DNA of 64,000 bases, from contig NZ_JRGK01000309.1 in assembly GCF_000764645.1 (NCBI RefSeq), forward strand, positions 1 to 64,000, written 5' to 3'. Positions 61,959 through 64,000 of the stretch are shown here, piece by piece; the first letter of the stretch is position 1; the number at the start of each line of letters is the position of its first letter. The notes under the pieces were generated by a model, which saw only the letters and a list, made by a program, of their open reading frames with translations, had not been told where the DNA came from and searched no databases. The stretch is from Aeromonas finlandensis (GTDB lineage: Bacteria; Pseudomonadota; Gammaproteobacteria; Enterobacterales; Aeromonadaceae). The position numbers were made by a program, and so were the translations under genes.

Positions 61959-63791
61959 ATGTGTGGCATCGTCGGGGCTGTCGCCCAACGTGATGTGGCT
62001 GAAATTCTGGTAGAGGGCCTGCGCCGTCTGGAGTACCGCGGTTATGACTCTGCCGGTGTGGCCGTGTTCAGCGCCAACCAGCCGCTGCAGCGGGTTCGCC
62101 GTCTGGGCAAGGTGGCCGAGCTGGCCAAGGCGCTTGACGAGCAGTCCGTCCACGGCGGTACCGGCATCGCCCATACCCGCTGGGCCACTCACGGCGAGCC
62201 CTCCGAGCGCAACGCCCACCCCCACGTCTCCGAGCATATCGTGGTGGTGCACAACGGCATCATCGAGAACCACGAAGAGCTGCGGGCCGAGCTGCAAGGG
62301 CTGGGTTATGTGTTCAGCTCCGACACCGACACCGAGGTGATTGCTCATCTGGTCCATCACGAGCTGAAGAGCGCCGGTAGCCTGCTGGCCGCCATGCAGG
62401 TTGCAGTGAAGCAGCTGCGCGGTGCCTACGGTACCGTGGTGATGGACAGCCGCGACGACAGCCGCGTGGTGGTTGCCCGCTCCGGTTCACCGCTGGTAAT
62501 CGGCCGTGGCATCGGTGAGAACTTTATCGCCTCCGACCAAATGGCGCTGCTGCCGGTGACCCGCCGTTTCATCTTTCTGGAAGAGGGTGATGTGGCCGAA
62601 GTGACCCGCCGCGATGTGAGCATCTTCGATACCAACGGCAACGCCGTGGTGCGCGAAGAGCAGGAGTCCGAGCTCTCCCACGATGCCGGTGACAAGGGCG
62701 AATACCGTCACTACATGCTCAAGGAGATCCACGAGCAACCCAAAGCGATCACCAACACTCTGGAAGGGCGTCTGGGCAGCGATCACGTGGTGGTCGAATC
62801 GTTCGGCAACGGCGCGCGCGCCATCTTTGACAAGGTCGAGCACGTGCAGATCGTCGCCTGCGGCACCTCCTATCACTCCGGTATGGTAGCCCGCTACTGG
62901 TTTGAAGAGATTGCTGGCGTCTCCTGCGATGTGGAGATCGCCTCCGAGTTCCGCTATCGCAAATCGGTAGTGCGCCCCAACAGCCTGCTGGTGACCCTCT
63001 CCCAGAGTGGCGAGACCGCCGATACCCTGGCGGCGCTGCGTCTGGCCAAGGAGTCCGGCTACATGAGCTCGCTGGCCATCTGCAACGTGCCGGGCTCTTC
63101 GCTGGTGCGTGAATCGGATCTGGCCTTTATGACCCGTGCCGGTGCCGAAATCGGTGTGGCCTCCACCAAGGCGTTCACCACCCAGCTGGCTGGGCTGCTG
63201 ATGCTGGTGGCCTCGGTCGGTCACTGCCGTGGCCACCTGAGCGCTGCCGCCGAAGCCGAACTGGTCAAGGCGCTGCAAGCCCTGCCGCTGCGTATTAAAG
63301 AGAGTCTGGCGCTGGCCAAGGATATCGAAACCCTGGCCGAAGAGTTTGCCGACAAGCAACACAGCCTGTTCCTCGGCCGTGGCAGCCAGTACCCCATCGC
63401 CATGGAAGGTGCGCTCAAGCTTAAGGAGATCTCCTACATCCATGCCGAAGCCTATGCTGCTGGCGAACTGAAGCATGGCCCGCTGGCGCTGATCGATGCC
63501 GAGATGCCCATCATTGTGGTGGCGCCAAACAACGATCTGCTGGAGAAGCTCAAGTCCAACGTGGAAGAGGTGCGCGCCCGTGGCGGTATTCTCTACGTGT
63601 TCGCCGATGCCGATACCGGCTTCAAGAGCGACGAGACCATGCGGGTCATGAACCTCAACCATGTGGAAGAGGTGATCGCTCCCATCGTCTATACCGTGCC
63701 GCTGCAGCTGCTCTCCTACCATGTCGCCCTGATCAAGGGGACCGACGTGGACCAGCCGCGCAACCTGGCGAAATCAGTGACCGTTGAGTAA
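61959..63791 (+). CDS. glmS: Glutamine--fructose-6-phosphate aminotransferase (isomerising)
   Basis: Makes glucosamine-6-phosphate, the first step to UDP-GlcNAc. 610 residues (609 in E. coli). The ATG at 61959 puts Cys next to Met, giving the required N-terminal nucleophile (MCGIVG); the ribosome site AAGGAGAAG is adjacent. The glutaminase domain runs to about 240 ([15 protein letters not shown]), then two SIS domains ([42 protein letters not shown]). The last codons ([13 protein letters not shown]) overlap the Tn7 target. Confidence 0.98.
   Translation: MCGIVGAVAQRDVAEILVEGLRRLEYRGYDSAGVAVFSANQPLQRVRRLGKVAELAKALDEQSVHGGTGIAHTRWATHGEPSERNAHPHVSEHIVVVHNGIIENHEELRAELQGLGYVFSSDTDTEVIAHLVHHELKSAGSLLAAMQVAVKQLRGAYGTVVMDSRDDSRVVVARSGSPLVIGRGIGENFIASDQMALLPVTRRFIFLEEGDVAEVTRRDVSIFDTNGNAVVREEQESELSHDAGDKGEYRHYMLKEIHEQPKAITNTLEGRLGSDHVVVESFGNGARAIFDKVEHVQIVACGTSYHSGMVARYWFEEIAGVSCDVEIASEFRYRKSVVRPNSLLVTLSQSGETADTLAALRLAKESGYMSSLAICNVPGSSLVRESDLAFMTRAGAEIGVASTKAFTTQLAGLLMLVASVGHCRGHLSAAAEAELVKALQALPLRIKESLALAKDIETLAEEFADKQHSLFLGRGSQYPIAMEGALKLKEISYIHAEAYAAGELKHGPLALIDAEMPIIVVAPNNDLLEKLKSNVEEVRARGGILYVFADADTGFKSDETMRVMNLNHVEEVIAPIVYTVPLQLLSYHVALIKGTDVDQPRNLAKSVTVE
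63756..63791 (+). other. attTn7 target in the glmS 3' end (unoccupied)
   Basis: The conserved TnsD-binding sequence lies in the last 36 bases of glmS, nearly the same as in E. coli. Insertion would be expected about 25 bases after the stop (near 63816). No Tn7-like end is seen there. Confidence 0.75.
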
Positions 63792-63825
63792 GTCACTATC
63801 TGATAAGTCACTTTCTGAAATGAAA

Positions 63826-63850
63826 AAGAGCCGCAATTGCGGCTCTTTTT
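63826..63850. terminator. Terminator between glmS and the LuxR-type gene
   Basis: AAAAAGAGCCGC-AATT-GCGGCTCTTTTT, a seven-base GC stem with A and T runs on both sides, serving both convergent genes. Confidence 0.92.
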
Positions 63851-63865
63851 GTTGCTGCTGGGGGG

Positions 63866-64000
63866 TTACGACAGCCGCAGGTTGGTGATGGTCACCTCGT
63901 CGAGGGAGGGCACTATGATGCCGCTGGTGATCCCTTTGGCGATGGCCTGACTGCGGTTCTTCGAGTCGGTCTTGTTGGTCACCTGGGTCAGGTGAAAGTT
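63866..64000 (-). CDS. LuxR-type transcriptional regulator, C-terminal 44 residues (cut by window)
   Basis: Only the end is present: NFHLTQVTNKTDSKNRSQAIAKG...GIIVPSLDEV, followed by a stop. The first part is the recognition helix and last helix of a LuxR/FixJ-type DNA-binding domain of quorum-sensing LuxR type. It resembles the end of Aeromonas AhyR but differs at many positions, so it is probably a paralogue or 'LuxR solo'. No luxI gene is visible in the window. Confidence 0.7.
   Translation of the reverse strand, partial: NFHLTQVTNKTDSKNRSQAIAKGITSGIIVPSLDEVTITNLRLS

Noticed and set aside
63792-63866. Tn7 or Tn7-like insertion downstream of glmS
   Set aside because: The attTn7 target is intact, but only a terminator and the LuxR-type gene end follow; no transposon ends or tns genes.

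Overview
The window is the replication-origin region of a high-GC gammaproteobacterium, almost certainly an Aeromonas. The clearest genus marker is the blrA-blrB / class D beta-lactamase / blrD (creB-creC-bla-creD) cluster, whose enzyme closely matches my memory of the Aeromonas OXA-12/AmpH family. A LuxR-type fragment at the right edge resembling AhyR, and the overall gene content, agree. No rRNA, tRNA, CRISPR array, prophage or intact insertion sequence was seen.

Layout, left to right. 1-1.8 kb: divergent LPS inner-core genes (kdkA partial, opsX-like heptosyltransferase). 2.1-9.9 kb: complete kdpFABCDE high-affinity K+ uptake operon. 10-12.2 kb: MFS exporter with a divergent AraC regulator, and a small secreted protein. 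12.4-14.8 kb: avtA and two small heat-shock genes (ibpA, ibpB-like), each with a predicted ROSE-type RNA thermometer, behind a sigma-32 promoter. 15.1-21.9 kb: orphan sensor kinase, gor, tandem copies of the gor 3' end, a decayed GlxA/FtrA-type regulator, a WYL regulator, an AT-rich alpha/beta hydrolase and a GNAT protein. 22.0-28.1 kb: dnaA-dnaN-recF-gyrB on the minus strand. 28.4-30.6 kb: a polar amino-acid ABC transporter between dnaA and rpmH. 30.8-34.7 kb: rpmH-rnpA-yidD-yidC-mnmE. 34.7-42.3 kb: hydroxamate siderophore uptake operon (TonB receptor, YojI-type exporter, fhuC, fhuD, fhuB). 42.6-46.2 kb: mioC, oriC, mnmG, rsmG. 46.2-47.9 kb: parA-parB. 48-55 kb: atpIBEFHAGDC. 55.1-64 kb: glmU, blr/cre beta-lactamase cluster, DeoR-type regulator, glmS with a conserved empty attTn7 target, and a LuxR-type gene cut by the window edge.

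How the parts fit. Initiation (DnaA, the oriC boxes, dense GATC sites), the beta clamp and gyrase B sit with the segregation system: ParA/ParB on one side of oriC and four parS-like palindromes (9.9, 12.4, 21.1 and 24.5 kb) on the other. BlrA/BlrB probably switch on blrD through a textbook TTCAC-N6-TTCAC tag. The two heat-shock genes appear doubly controlled, by sigma-32 and by SD-sequestering hairpins. The most unusual structures are the duplicated 3' gene ends (gor in tandem, dnaA once), the paired ROSE thermometers, and the parS cluster including one site that supplies a stop codon.
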